Below the pieces are notes generated by a model. That model made no database searches. It was not told where the DNA came from and was given only the letters and a program-made list of their open reading frames with translations. DNA of 64,000 nt from Endozoicomonas sp. ISHI1 (GTDB lineage: Bacteria; Pseudomonadota; Gammaproteobacteria; Pseudomonadales; Endozoicomonadaceae). This document shows, one piece after another, positions 1-7,900 of the stretch. Made by a program: the position numbers and the translations under genes. The DNA lies in NCBI RefSeq assembly GCF_024606225.1, contig NZ_JAGRPU010000014.1, positions 1 to 64,000 on the forward strand, read 5' to 3'. Position 1 is the stretch's first letter; each line of letters starts with the position of its first letter.

Positions 1-219
1 TTAAATGTGTTGCTTGTGGTCATGCCGAAAATGCCGACATTAACGCTGCCAAGAATATCTTAGCGTCAGGACATGGCGTGTTAGCCTGTGGAGCGGGTTC
101 GTTGGAACCTGTGACGAAGCAGGAACCGCTGCGAAATCGTGAGAAAGTAGCAGCCTGGGCTAGGCGCCCCCATGGGAATCCCCCACTGATTTCTTGAATC
201 AGTGGGGGAGGATGTCAAT
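1..219 (+). mobile_element. Right end of an IS200/IS605-family element (left part outside window)
   Basis: This is the 3' end of a tnpB gene followed by a perfect 12-bp hairpin (stem 180-191 with 197-208, loop 192-196) and the sequence GAGGATGTCAAT ending at 219. The same terminal sequence GGATGTCAAT closes the complete element at 49590 in this window, which fixes the right boundary. Subterminal hairpins in place of terminal inverted repeats are typical of IS200/IS605 elements, whose ends are recognised as folded single strands by a Y1 transposase. The rest of the element lies to the left of the window, so it cannot be judged intact. Confidence 0.85.
3..197 (+). CDS. tnpB: TnpB-like RNA-guided nuclease, C-terminal end (5' truncated by window)
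   Basis: The visible 64 codons start in the zinc-ribbon (second Cys-x2-Cys knuckle, KCVACGHAE) and continue into ADINAAKNIL, where the Asp is the third RuvC catalytic residue of TnpB proteins. The tail after this motif is about 40 residues of basic, low-complexity sequence. The stop codon lies in the terminal hairpin loop of the element. In this family the 3' end of the gene and the right end of the element also encode the guide RNA (omega RNA), so this stretch probably doubles as RNA. Only the C-terminus is visible. Confidence 0.85.
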   Translation, partial: KCVACGHAENADINAAKNILASGHGVLACGAGSLEPVTKQEPLRNREKVAAWARRPHGNPPLIS

Positions 220-326
220 AACCTGTAAATAAAACATGTTAACGCTATGCTCTAATGAAGCTTTCATGGTCGGGGGTTGTCGCAAAAGTTTGTGAAACAA
301 TCTCGTTAGGCTGGGGAGTACAGGTA

Positions 327-485
327 ATGCCTTACACTTTGCTATCTTTTATCTTCATATTATTTGCGTTGATGGTTGCCTGGTTCAATCGAAAGTGGGG
401 AATCGTTTGCTTCAGCATTTCTCTTGTTCTGATTGCATTGGTTTTTATTCATCATATTTCTGAGCACTTGGAAATTTATCTTTAG
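327..485 (+). CDS. Small membrane protein, DUF5993-like, upstream of a DsbB-like gene
   Basis: A 52-residue protein starting MPYTLLSFIF. It has two hydrophobic segments (about residues 3-18 and 25-40) separated by a short basic turn (NRKWG) and ends HHISEHLEIYL. The size, two-helix layout and His-rich end resemble the DUF5993 proteins that commonly sit beside DsbB-like genes. This is recognition from memory, not a database match. An upstream in-frame ATG at 255 would add 24 residues, but the ATG at 327 has a purine-rich GGGGAG 8-13 bases ahead and gives the expected length. It ends 19 bp before the DsbB-like start, so the two are probably cotranscribed. Confidence 0.6.
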   Translation: MPYTLLSFIFILFALMVAWFNRKWGIVCFSISLVLIALVFIHHISEHLEIYL

Positions 486-504
486 AAGTTTGGCGGGTCT
501 AATC

Positions 505-1077
505 ATGAACTCATGCAGAGAGATCAATGATTTTGTGAAGTTTGCCAGTGTTTTTGAATTGATAGTCATCTGTCTTCTTCTGGTTGCTGCTTTCTGGTTT
601 CAGTTTGTGATGGGCGAATTACCCTGTCCTCTCTGCATATTGCAGCGGCAGGGAATTTTAGTGATAGCCTCAGGGTTCCTGCTCAATATGAGGTACCACG
701 TTCGACCCGGTCATTACAGTTTGTCGCTGCTAGCGGCTGTCTTGACTAGCTTTATTGCTCTGAGGCAAATTGCACTGCATGTGAACAATCCTCAAGGATA
801 TGGTTCGGCTTTGCTGGGACTGCATATGTATACTTGGTTGTATATTCTGTGCTCTGCTTTAATCGTATATATCGCACTGGTCATAGGTTATTCCAGACAG
901 TTTGAATTGCACGCTTATGAGGACGAAGTCTCAGAAGCGAAAAACCCCGAAATCAGATGGTTTTCCCATTTTGCCTTTGCGCTTCTGGTGTTCCTGACTG
1001 TGGCTAATATCGTTTCAATTTTCTTTGAGTGCGGGCTTGAGCAGTGCCCGGACAATCCGGTGCGTTATATCCTCTGA
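505..1077 (+). CDS. DsbB-like disulfide bond formation membrane protein
   Basis: A 190-residue inner-membrane protein with four or five hydrophobic segments. The motif ELPCPLCILQRQG places a CxxC pair (Cys41, Cys44) just after the first helix, as in DsbB, where that pair passes electrons to quinone. The later segment GYGSALLGLHMYTW is typical of the shorter DsbB-like branch. The second periplasmic Cys pair of classical DsbB is absent from the middle loop; instead two Cys occur near the C-terminus (FFECGLEQC). The ATG at 505 is preferred over one at 433, which would overlap the upstream gene. The 3' end overlaps the convergent gene by 63 bp. The redox partner is not evident in this window. Confidence 0.75.
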   Translation: MNSCREINDFVKFASVFELIVICLLLVAAFWFQFVMGELPCPLCILQRQGILVIASGFLLNMRYHVRPGHYSLSLLAAVLTSFIALRQIALHVNNPQGYGSALLGLHMYTWLYILCSALIVYIALVIGYSRQFELHAYEDEVSEAKNPEIRWFSHFAFALLVFLTVANIVSIFFECGLEQCPDNPVRYIL

Positions 1078-2607
1078 GCTTTGGCCATGAGATGGAGTGC
1101 GATTGTCCTCGGGATAAACATCTGGGGTGACAAACACCCGGGTCGTGAATGACAGGTCACGATAGGGCGGGTTAGGGTAGATCAGCTCGACAAAGCTGGC
1201 TTTCCAACCTTTTTCGGGGGCTTTCAATGCGACATCTGCCCGACAGCTTTCACGACAACGGAATGTGAGTGTTTCAGATTTAAACTGGCTGACCTTTGGG
1301 TTGTCTGAAGTGGTTCGGAAATCTCTGGCTTCAGGATTTGTTGCAGTCCACAGTTTCATGGCTTTGGGAGGCATTGAGGCTTCGACTTTCAGGTTTAGTT
1401 TAGAGACATCCCAGCTGATCTTGGGCATGGGGCGATCTTTAATGATGGCTCCGTAAAAGGATTCGATGCTTTCACTCACCAGTGTTTGATCCATTCTGAG
1501 AATGTAATGCCTCAGGTCTGGAAGGAATCTCAGCCATTTTTCGCCTTTCAGGTCATCGAAGTAAAAGCGGCTGGAGTCGGGTAAGAAAAAATCATCGCCG
1601 GTGGCATTAATGATGTACTTCGGCATGGTTAGCAGAGGGAGGTAGGAATAGGGGTCGACCACCTCCATTAGCTGAGTCATAGGCTGGGTGCCGATTGTGT
1701 GCATCAGAGAGTAATAGTCTTTGACAGCCGGAGCCCAGCGTTGGTAACTATTGAAGTGGTGTCGCATACTCTCTTGCAGATTAAGAACATCGATGACCAT
1801 GGGTATGATGGCTGACACTCTGTTATCCATTGCTGCGGTCAGCCAGACTGTCCAGCCTCGTTTTGATCCTCCGGCTAATACAAAATGCTCAATTTTAATG
1901 TGCTTCTCTTTCATCAGTGCCTGAATCGTATCCATGGCCCGAATGGAAGCCCTGACCATGGGTAATCGGAGTGGCCAGTTATAGTTTTTCCCCGGGTTAT
2001 CAATGAACTTTTGCCAGCTATAGGCCATCAGGCCATCTTCCTTGAGCGGTTTGCCATCACCAAATCGCAAGAACTGGTTTGGAATGTCTTTCAGATCAAC
2101 GACGATCGACCGGGTTCTGGCGGCTATATGAGAAAATTGCAGGGCATCAGTGCTCCTCTTGTTTCTATCGGGCTGATCTTCGGGCCAATGGATGATGCCG
2201 CCATTGATAAAGAGTAGAGCAGTGGTGGAGCTGACTTTTTCCGGTATATACACCTTGATCCGATGCTCCCAGACCGGATCAGAGACTTTATCCTGTTCTC
2301 CGATAGTCCAGCGCAGAGACTTCATACGGACAGGGTAGACTTTGACCTTCAGCTTCTTTCCATCCAGCTCGACGCGCTCTTCAGTCGCAGCTGCAGCACT
2401 CCATTGATAATTCTTATCTTCTTGTTTCAGGTAACAGGGCAGTACGTCACGAAAGTGTTTGCCAAGGTAAGAGGGGTTACAGTTGTCAGGAGAGACTTTC
2501 AGGTGATCTCTGGCATGAGCCTGATGCTTCAGAAGCATCAGGCATAAGCAGAACAATGCCAGTAAGCCAGCCTGAAAACTGGAGACGAATTCTTGTTCTT
2601 TTGCCAT
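1015..2607 (-). CDS. Secreted PhoPQ-activated pathogenicity-related (PqaA-type) protein
   Basis: A 530-residue protein with an N-terminal signal peptide (hydrophobic residues about 12-26, ending AHA) followed by the PhoPQ-activated pathogenicity-related family domain (PF10142, alpha/beta-hydrolase fold). The likely nucleophile elbow is AGGSKRGW (Ser248). The family features VDLKDIPNQ, DGLMAYSWQKF and INATGDDFFLPD are present, as is a late RVFVTPDVYP motif. In Salmonella pqaA is PhoP-controlled, but the substrate of the family is unknown. A second, leaderless paralogue lies at 15205-16557. This copy runs about 30 residues beyond the paralogue's end, and that tail is antisense to the end of the DsbB-like gene. 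Confidence 0.85.
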   Translation of the reverse strand: MAKEQEFVSSFQAGLLALFCLCLMLLKHQAHARDHLKVSPDNCNPSYLGKHFRDVLPCYLKQEDKNYQWSAAAATEERVELDGKKLKVKVYPVRMKSLRWTIGEQDKVSDPVWEHRIKVYIPEKVSSTTALLFINGGIIHWPEDQPDRNKRSTDALQFSHIAARTRSIVVDLKDIPNQFLRFGDGKPLKEDGLMAYSWQKFIDNPGKNYNWPLRLPMVRASIRAMDTIQALMKEKHIKIEHFVLAGGSKRGWTVWLTAAMDNRVSAIIPMVIDVLNLQESMRHHFNSYQRWAPAVKDYYSLMHTIGTQPMTQLMEVVDPYSYLPLLTMPKYIINATGDDFFLPDSSRFYFDDLKGEKWLRFLPDLRHYILRMDQTLVSESIESFYGAIIKDRPMPKISWDVSKLNLKVEASMPPKAMKLWTATNPEARDFRTTSDNPKVSQFKSETLTFRCRESCRADVALKAPEKGWKASFVELIYPNPPYRDLSFTTRVFVTPDVYPEDNRTPSHGQSSEDITHRIVRALLKPALKEN

Positions 2608-2641
2608 TTTGTTACTCTTTTTTTTGCAATTTCATGGCAGT

Positions 2642-4321
2642 TCACAGGGGTGTTAAATCAGGGCTTCCTGCTGCCAGCGTTAACATGAAGTCTTTCAGCT
2701 TTAATTCATGATCTCTCTGGAGTCTCGCCTTGGTATTACTGCCGACAAACTTATTGCAGGCTTCTGAATCAAGATTCAGGCAGGCCGAAACTCTTTTTTG
2801 ATATCGAGTGTGGTCTTCAGCCTTTACCCAAAGGCTCTGACCGGGCAGAAAACTGTACTCCAGACTGTTGCGTGCGAACTCAATAATCTGATCAAAGGAC
2901 AGGAGAGCGCCGTCGCTGGATTGATTAGGGCTGAAGCCATAGACGGCTTCTACAAACTGACTGGTCAAATCGACTTTTAGAATCCCCGGATCGTCAGTAG
3001 CCAGCGCCACTGCAACATTGCTATTGACATAAACAGGAAAGGGGTGTCCGCTGTTGGGCCCGATATCATTCAATCGCTGGTCGCTGGTGAAAGGAATTTC
3101 AACAGCAATGTCATTATCCAGCATGGTTTTGAGCAGCTCAGCACTGCAGTTGACGTATTCTTCATTGCCGGAGCTGGACTGCTTCAGGCAGTCCTGTGCC
3201 ATTAGGCTGATCCCGTGGCCTATGCGTTTGGGCTGAACGATATTAATAGCGTCTGCCAAGGTGGTTCGGTAGTAAAAATCTTCGACTGTGGCTTTGACCA
3301 GTTCTCCTGCATGCAGGCTAATATGCTCTTTCACCAGAGGGTATTTTTTGTGGTTTTTAAGAAAACTCAGCATTTTCATATGGCTGAGGTAATCGTTCAG
3401 TGCCGTATCATTATTTTCAGCGCCGTCTATGTTGATGCCCAGCACTTGAGGATCGCTGCCAGAGAGACTCAATTGAGCCAGTTCAAAGGCAAAGATCATC
3501 TGGGCGTAAACCCGGGGCAGGGGATCGGTCCGGTGAATTTCGTGTAGAAACCGAACGGTGACAGAACAGGCAGGTTGAGAGGGGCTATGAGAGCAGTTCA
3601 AGTGGTCGTCAGAATCTTTCAAGGCATCGGCTACCTCTTTGGCAGCTGCCTTTAACTGGGTTTGAAAATCGGGCTGGGCACTCAGTCTGGTACGAAAGTC
3701 TTCCAGACTTTTGGAACTGTCCGGGTCCGGTGCGGGCAGGTTGGTGATGAGGGAAAACAACTTGTCAGGCCCGTTCGCTTCATTCCAGTAGATAGTTGAT
3801 TCAATGTAAGAAAGTCCATCAACAGCGGCCTTTTTACGTATAAGTGAAATGAAACGGGCATCTATTCCATCGAATAAGGCTTTCACGATAGCAAAGTAGT
3901 CGAAGAAATGCTTGTCACGGATCTCAAGCGTATCGTTGCTGTCGGCAAGCGTTAGCTGCCTGATCAGAGCTGCACGGTTTTCTTCATTACTGACGTATGC
4001 GCTCACGGACTGTGCACAGCAATCACACGGGGCCATGTGATGGTCCTTATAAATGCAAAACTTTCGTTCTATCGCGATATCAATGATTTCTTCGGGCTCG
4101 ATGGCCCCCATCAGGTGATGATGGAGATCGCCGCCTTTGGGCAGTCGATTCATAAACGCCTGAAGTTCCGGACGGTTGTTACGAATACTCTCCATGAAAT
4201 CACTGGTTCGCTTATGGCCCTTGGTAAACCCGGAAATCTCATACTCAGAGGATGAAAAACTGGTGTTGGCAGTTAAGAGCATCATCACCAGAGCAAATCG
4301 AAGAAGAATATCTGAAGTCAT
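2642..4321 (-). CDS. Secreted adenosine deaminase-like metallohydrolase
   Basis: A 559-residue protein with a signal peptide (MTSDILLRFALVMMLLTANT). The adenosine/AMP deaminase fold is shown by KGGDLHHHLMGAI (His67/His69, first metal ligands), ISLHAGE (metal His and catalytic Glu region), RIGHGISL (catalytic His) and ATDDPGI (metal Asp). An inserted region (about 85-130) is Cys-rich (CIYKDHHMAPCDCC). The family removes the amino group of adenosine to give inosine. The signal peptide places this enzyme in the periplasm or outside, unlike the cytosolic housekeeping enzyme, and recalls the secreted ADGF/CECR1 branch. It lies 34 bp upstream of the PqaA-type gene on the same strand, so the two may form an operon. 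Confidence 0.85.
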   Translation of the reverse strand: MTSDILLRFALVMMLLTANTSFSSSEYEISGFTKGHKRTSDFMESIRNNRPELQAFMNRLPKGGDLHHHLMGAIEPEEIIDIAIERKFCIYKDHHMAPCDCCAQSVSAYVSNEENRAALIRQLTLADSNDTLEIRDKHFFDYFAIVKALFDGIDARFISLIRKKAAVDGLSYIESTIYWNEANGPDKLFSLITNLPAPDPDSSKSLEDFRTRLSAQPDFQTQLKAAAKEVADALKDSDDHLNCSHSPSQPACSVTVRFLHEIHRTDPLPRVYAQMIFAFELAQLSLSGSDPQVLGINIDGAENNDTALNDYLSHMKMLSFLKNHKKYPLVKEHISLHAGELVKATVEDFYYRTTLADAINIVQPKRIGHGISLMAQDCLKQSSSGNEEYVNCSAELLKTMLDNDIAVEIPFTSDQRLNDIGPNSGHPFPVYVNSNVAVALATDDPGILKVDLTSQFVEAVYGFSPNQSSDGALLSFDQIIEFARNSLEYSFLPGQSLWVKAEDHTRYQKRVSACLNLDSEACNKFVGSNTKARLQRDHELKLKDFMLTLAAGSPDLTPL

Positions 4322-4491
4322 AATTGATCAATAGTCACTGTTGAGGATTACAGTATAGATATATTTTAAGTGCTCATTTCTGATTCGGGTGAGGTCTGCT
4401 TGTAGCTGTGTGCATCCTTTCCTGATTAGCCACCATGAAGCAGAAAAAAGAGTTACTATAGCCACGCAAGTTATCTTCCAAGGTTTCGCTT

Positions 4492-4872
4492 ATGACATTA
4501 AAAGCCCCTGCTATACTCCTGCTGGTTCTGTTACTGGGTGGTTGCTCCACGCTGGGCTGGAAAGCGGGGCATATGGCCAAAATTAAGTTTGATCTCAATG
4601 AACTCAACAAGGAGGGTCTGCGAGGCTCAGGTGATAACTTGACAGCGGTGTCTTATGAATTCTGTATTCCGGACAAGATTGAGTACGTTGATCAGGTCAT
4701 GGCGATTGATCCAACGCTGGTTGTTTACCGGGCGTCGCCGGGAAAAATACAGTGCCGATCAGCAGAGTATCTGGCAGTTGGTGACACCCATCAGCTGGAT
4801 TTTTATGAAGTTCTGAGAAAACTGGCAGAGCTGGATTATGTAAAGATTATTCAGGAAGCGACGTTTGAGTAA
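4492..4872 (+). CDS. Small lipoprotein of unknown function
   Basis: A 126-residue protein with a classical lipoprotein signal: MTLKAPAILLLVLLLGGCS, lipobox LGGC, predicted lipidation at Cys18. The mature part is short, with a few Cys (YEFCIPDK, IQCRSAEY) and no recognised domain. It starts within the 170-bp divergent region shared with the adenosine deaminase-like gene. Its stop overlaps the TTG start of the DUF454 gene by 8 bp, so the two are translationally coupled. Confidence 0.75.
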   Translation: MTLKAPAILLLVLLLGGCSTLGWKAGHMAKIKFDLNELNKEGLRGSGDNLTAVSYEFCIPDKIEYVDQVMAIDPTLVVYRASPGKIQCRSAEYLAVGDTHQLDFYEVLRKLAELDYVKIIQEATFE

Positions 4873-5308
4873 GTGTAAAGGGCCCAATTTGGCTGGTCAG
4901 CTGGCAACAGAAGAAGAAAATCTTCTGGTCAGAAACCCGTTATTGCGAATCTTCTATCAGGGATTGGCATTGCTTTGCATTGTTCTCGGCATCATTGGTG
5001 CCGTGCTGCCCCTCATGCCAACGACCGTGTTTCTGTTGCTGGCAGTGTGGCTCAGCGTTCGGTCTTCACCCAAATTGAATCGGTGGTTGCTGGAGCATCC
5101 AAGGTTTGGTCCGGCCCTGAAAGAGTACCTGCATGACAGGGCGCTCTCACCCAAAATAGGGTGTCGGGCTCTGGCGCTCCTGTGGCTGGGCATAGGGATT
5201 TCAGTCTGGCTGGTTCCTCAGGTTTTTCTGAAAGTGTTGTTGGGGCTGATTGCTCTGGCGGTGAGCATTTATCTTTGGATACTGATGCGCAGATATCAAC
5301 AACAGTGA
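4865..5308 (+). CDS. DUF454 (YbaN-like) inner-membrane protein
   Basis: A 147-residue protein with two N-terminal hydrophobic segments around PLMPTTVFLLLAVW, followed by SSPKLNRWLLEHPRFGPALKEY and two more hydrophobic segments. This is the pattern of the DUF454/YbaN family; its function is unknown. The start is TTG at 4865, overlapping the lipoprotein stop; no ATG lies upstream of the conserved region in this frame, so the exact start is uncertain. Confidence 0.8.
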   Translation: MSKCKGPNLAGQLATEEENLLVRNPLLRIFYQGLALLCIVLGIIGAVLPLMPTTVFLLLAVWLSVRSSPKLNRWLLEHPRFGPALKEYLHDRALSPKIGCRALALLWLGIGISVWLVPQVFLKVLLGLIALAVSIYLWILMRRYQQQ

Positions 5309-5349
5309 GTCAATGTAACAATGACCTTCAAAAACATGCCACGGCCAAG

Positions 5350-5489
5350 GAGGGTGTCGCAAAAGTGCTGCGCTTCGCTGATACCGCGTTAAAAAGTGGC
5401 TCAAAATGCTCATTTACTCGCTGTAAACTGCGCTTTTTCGCCACTTTTTGCCTTGTCACAGCTTTGCTCGCTACTTTAGCGACACCCTC
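5350..5489. repeat. 140-bp nested palindromic repeat element (MITE- or BIME-like)
   Basis: The ends are inverted copies: GAGGGTGTCGCAAAAGT at 5350-5366 matches the complement of 5473-5489 with one single-base gap. Inside, a perfect 10-bp inverted repeat pairs 5391-5400 (AAAAAGTGGC) with 5440-5449. The whole unit could fold as a long cruciform or RNA hairpin between two genes. No transposase is encoded. The structure resembles a non-autonomous palindromic repeat. It also lies where a terminator for the DUF454 gene would be expected. Confidence 0.7.
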
Positions 5490-5578
5490 TAAGAAGAGGG
5501 GAACAGGTCGTTCTGGTAGCCAGTTCCTGATCAGGGCTCTGACTATAGTAAAGGGAAGTAATAAGTCAGGGCATTATC

Positions 5579-6142
5579 ATGGAGTTGAGAAAATGGGTAC
5601 TTGGCGCCGCTATTTTGCTGATTCCGATTGCAGGATACGCAAAGCCAATTTACAAGTGTCAGGTTAATGGCGATGTGGTCTTTACAGAAGAGAAGTGTGA
5701 CAGCAATGCCAAACCAATTGAGCTCAAGGGGTTGGCGGCACCGCTTGAGCCATTTGATATCGATAAGTTGCGGGGGATGGACGAAAAGTTACGCGTCCAG
5801 ATGATCGAAGATCGCATTGCTCTGAGGCAGAAGCGGATTCGGACCTATCGTAATCGTATGCAGAGCGAGCTGAAAAAACTTCAGGGAAAAATCAATAAAA
5901 AGACCCTGGAGAACAAGAGCCTGCCCCGCAACAGTGTTCAGGAAAAAGAGCTCAATACTCAACTGAAGTCTATTGCAGACAATGTTGAGCTGGATACCAG
6001 GGGAACCCTGTCTGATCAGATGAATGCGGTTGTAGTCCGTTATAAAACCCTGATTGAAGCGGAACAATTTCAAATTGAACTGTTGTTGCAGGAGCTCAGG
6101 GTTAACCAGATGATGCATCAGAACACCTCCCGGAATCCCTGA
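5579..6142 (+). CDS. Periplasmic DUF4124-like protein with coiled coil
   Basis: A 187-residue protein. The signal peptide (ending AGYA) is followed by KPIYKCQVNGDVVFTEEKC, a short two-Cys motif typical of DUF4124 domains. From about residue 65 the sequence is charged and helical (RQKRIRTYRNRMQSELKKLQ) and likely forms a coiled coil. The function is unknown. It is preceded by 270 bp containing the palindromic repeat and followed after 55 bp by the SMP-30 gene on the same strand. Confidence 0.65.
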   Translation: MELRKWVLGAAILLIPIAGYAKPIYKCQVNGDVVFTEEKCDSNAKPIELKGLAAPLEPFDIDKLRGMDEKLRVQMIEDRIALRQKRIRTYRNRMQSELKKLQGKINKKTLENKSLPRNSVQEKELNTQLKSIADNVELDTRGTLSDQMNAVVVRYKTLIEAEQFQIELLLQELRVNQMMHQNTSRNP

Positions 6143-6197
6143 AATTTCTTGTAAATTCACTTGCAAGCTCTGGGTACCGGGTTCACTATTCACTCCG

Positions 6198-7073
6198 ATG
6201 AAAATCGTCAAAAATGTGCTTGATGCCGGTACTCTTTTAGGGGAATGTCCCCGCTGGCATGAGCCCACGTCTACCCTCTACTGGGTTGATATCACCGGAA
6301 AGTCTCTCAACAGCTGGCAACCAGAATCCGGCGCCCGGCAGTCGTTGAGTCTGCCTGAAGAAATAGGCTGTTTTGTGTTCAGGGCGTCTCATGGGCTGGT
6401 AGCGGCCTTGCGTTCCGGCTTTGTATTTCTGGATTCCATTGAGTCGGGTCGAATAACTCCTATTTGTGACCCGGAGTCTGATAAACCTCACAATCGCTTG
6501 AATGATGGTCGTTGCGATGCTTTGGGGAGGTTCTGGGTGGGATCTGTTTATCCACCGAAAGACAAGTCGGATGCCTGGATCTACATGCTGAATAATCAGC
6601 TGGATTGCCAAAGAAAGGCAGGGCCATTTTTAACCAGTAACGGCATCGCTTTCAGTCCGGATAATCGAACGATCTACTATGCGGATTCACCTGAGCAGAT
6701 TATTTACGCCTGCGACTTTGATCTTGAAAGAGCTGAGTTGAGCAATCGCAGGGTGTTTCATCGATTCCCCGCTGGAAAGGGACGTCCGGATGGTTGTGCT
6801 GTCGATGAAGAAGGTTGTTACTGGACAGCACTCTTCGCTGGCGGAGCAGTTGTCAGATTATCGCCCGGCGGGGTCCTTTTGGAGACCATAAGCTTACCCG
6901 TTAAATATCCAACCATGGTCGCTTTTGGTGGTGATGATTATTCAACATTGTACATCACCAGTTGCCGTCAGGCCTGTTCTGATGAGGAGCTGGAGTTGTA
7001 TCCTGAGTCGGGCTCCATTTTTGCTATAGAGATTGAAATCAGTGGCCTGAAAGAAAATCGATTTGCTCTTTAA
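6198..7073 (+). CDS. SMP-30/gluconolactonase/LRE family sugar lactonase
   Basis: A 291-residue protein with the six-bladed propeller signature of the SMP-30 family: GECPRWHEPTSTLYWVDI at the start (metal-binding Glu), LNDGRCDALGRFWVGS (metal-binding Asn), SNGIAFSPDNRTIYYADS (metal Asp region) and RPDGCAVDEEGCYW. These enzymes hydrolyse sugar lactones such as gluconolactone or arabinolactone with a divalent metal. It lies directly upstream of the ribose operon and could serve pentose or aldose metabolism, but the substrate cannot be read from the sequence. Confidence 0.85.
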   Translation: MKIVKNVLDAGTLLGECPRWHEPTSTLYWVDITGKSLNSWQPESGARQSLSLPEEIGCFVFRASHGLVAALRSGFVFLDSIESGRITPICDPESDKPHNRLNDGRCDALGRFWVGSVYPPKDKSDAWIYMLNNQLDCQRKAGPFLTSNGIAFSPDNRTIYYADSPEQIIYACDFDLERAELSNRRVFHRFPAGKGRPDGCAVDEEGCYWTALFAGGAVVRLSPGGVLLETISLPVKYPTMVAFGGDDYSTLYITSCRQACSDEELELYPESGSIFAIEIEISGLKENRFAL

Positions 7074-7233
7074 CCAATACAGTTGTTTAAGTGTTTTTCC
7101 TTTCTGATAACCGCTGTTTTCGTGCCTGTTCATGTCCTATCGAATCAGTATTTCCCATAACCCATTCGTGTTTTTGTCTGTGAGGGTTTGTTTCTGATTG
7201 ATCTATGTCAATTTTAATCCACATTCGAATCGT

Positions 7234-7273
7234 TATAGTGGCGGCGAGAAAAACGTTTGCGCAAACGTTTTTC
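7234..7273 (+). promoter_or_regulatory. Ribose operon operator (perfect 26-bp palindrome) with upstream -10 element
   Basis: 7248-7273 is a perfect palindrome with half-site GAAAAACGTTTGC and the centre GC/GC. Its core CGTTTGCGCAAACG is the kind of site bound by LacI-family repressors. A plausible -10 hexamer TATAGT lies at 7234-7239, so the palindrome would cover the transcription start; the matching -35 is weak. The LacI-family regulator at the end of the operon (rbsR) is the obvious partner. Ribose or a phosphorylated derivative as the inducer is inferred from family knowledge. Confidence 0.8.
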
Positions 7274-7363
7274 TGCATCCTGATCATCGGCAAGCAATAT
7301 ATATCCGATAGCCATGAGCTTTCTGCGAAGAAAAGCTCGCTAATGCAACGAACGGTGGCCACC

Positions 7364-7783
7364 ATGAAAAAGACCAGACTTCTCAATTCACAGCTCTCCG
7401 GAGCCATTGCCAGTCTGGGCCATGGGCAAGGGTTGACTGTCTGCGATTGCGGTCTGCCCATTGGTGACAGTGTTGAGCGAATTGATCTGGCTTTGACCCA
7501 TGGTGTTCCGGGTTTTCTGGATACTCTGGATGTAGTTTTTTCTGAAACTGTCGTAGAAGAAATCATCATTGCCAAAGAGTTTGCCCAGGTCAGTCCGGAG
7601 TTGTATCAACAATTCGCTGAGCGTATTCGACGGTTGGGAGAAGAACAGGGGGCTCCTGTGAAAGTTGTTCAGGCGACTCATGAGTCCTTCAAGGCCCAGT
7701 CCGACCTCAGTAAGGCAGTGGTTCGTACCGGGGAATGCACACCCTATGCCAATGTTATTCTGAAATCTGGCGTTGCTTTTTAA
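7364..7783 (+). CDS. rbsD: D-ribose pyranase
   Basis: A 139-residue protein, the usual RbsD length, starting MKKTRLLNSQLSGAIASLGHGQ. His20 family region SLGHGQG is conserved, as is the C-terminal GECTPYANVIL. RbsD converts the pyranose form of ribose to the furanose form needed by the kinase. The ATG at 7364 is chosen because an upstream in-frame ATG at 7205 would place the operator inside the gene and add 53 non-conserved residues. It is the first gene of the rbs operon. Confidence 0.93.
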   Translation: MKKTRLLNSQLSGAIASLGHGQGLTVCDCGLPIGDSVERIDLALTHGVPGFLDTLDVVFSETVVEEIIIAKEFAQVSPELYQQFAERIRRLGEEQGAPVKVVQATHESFKAQSDLSKAVVRTGECTPYANVILKSGVAF

Positions 7784-7819
7784 AACAGCCTTGAGCTGAT
7801 TAACAGCCTTGAGCCGATT
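7784..7819 (+). repeat. Tandem pair of an 18-bp repeat (also found after rplA)
   Basis: Two head-to-tail copies, 7784-7801 (AACAGCCTTGAGCTGATT) and 7802-7819, differ at one base. They start right after the rbsD stop. A second tandem pair of the same unit lies at 37650-37685, just after rplA, and a more diverged single match overlaps the rbsB stop at 11465-11482. The function is unknown. Confidence 0.75.
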
Positions 7820-7900
7820 AAGAGCATGAACATGAAATGCCGTCGCTTTCATACCTCTGAAAATGGCATTGTCGTTGTGAGCAGTCTTTAGGAGGATGTG

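Noticed and set aside
270..290. Half copy of the 140-bp palindrome
   Set aside because: Only about 11 bases (GTCGCAAAAGT) match the end of the element and no inverted partner lies nearby, so chance is likely.
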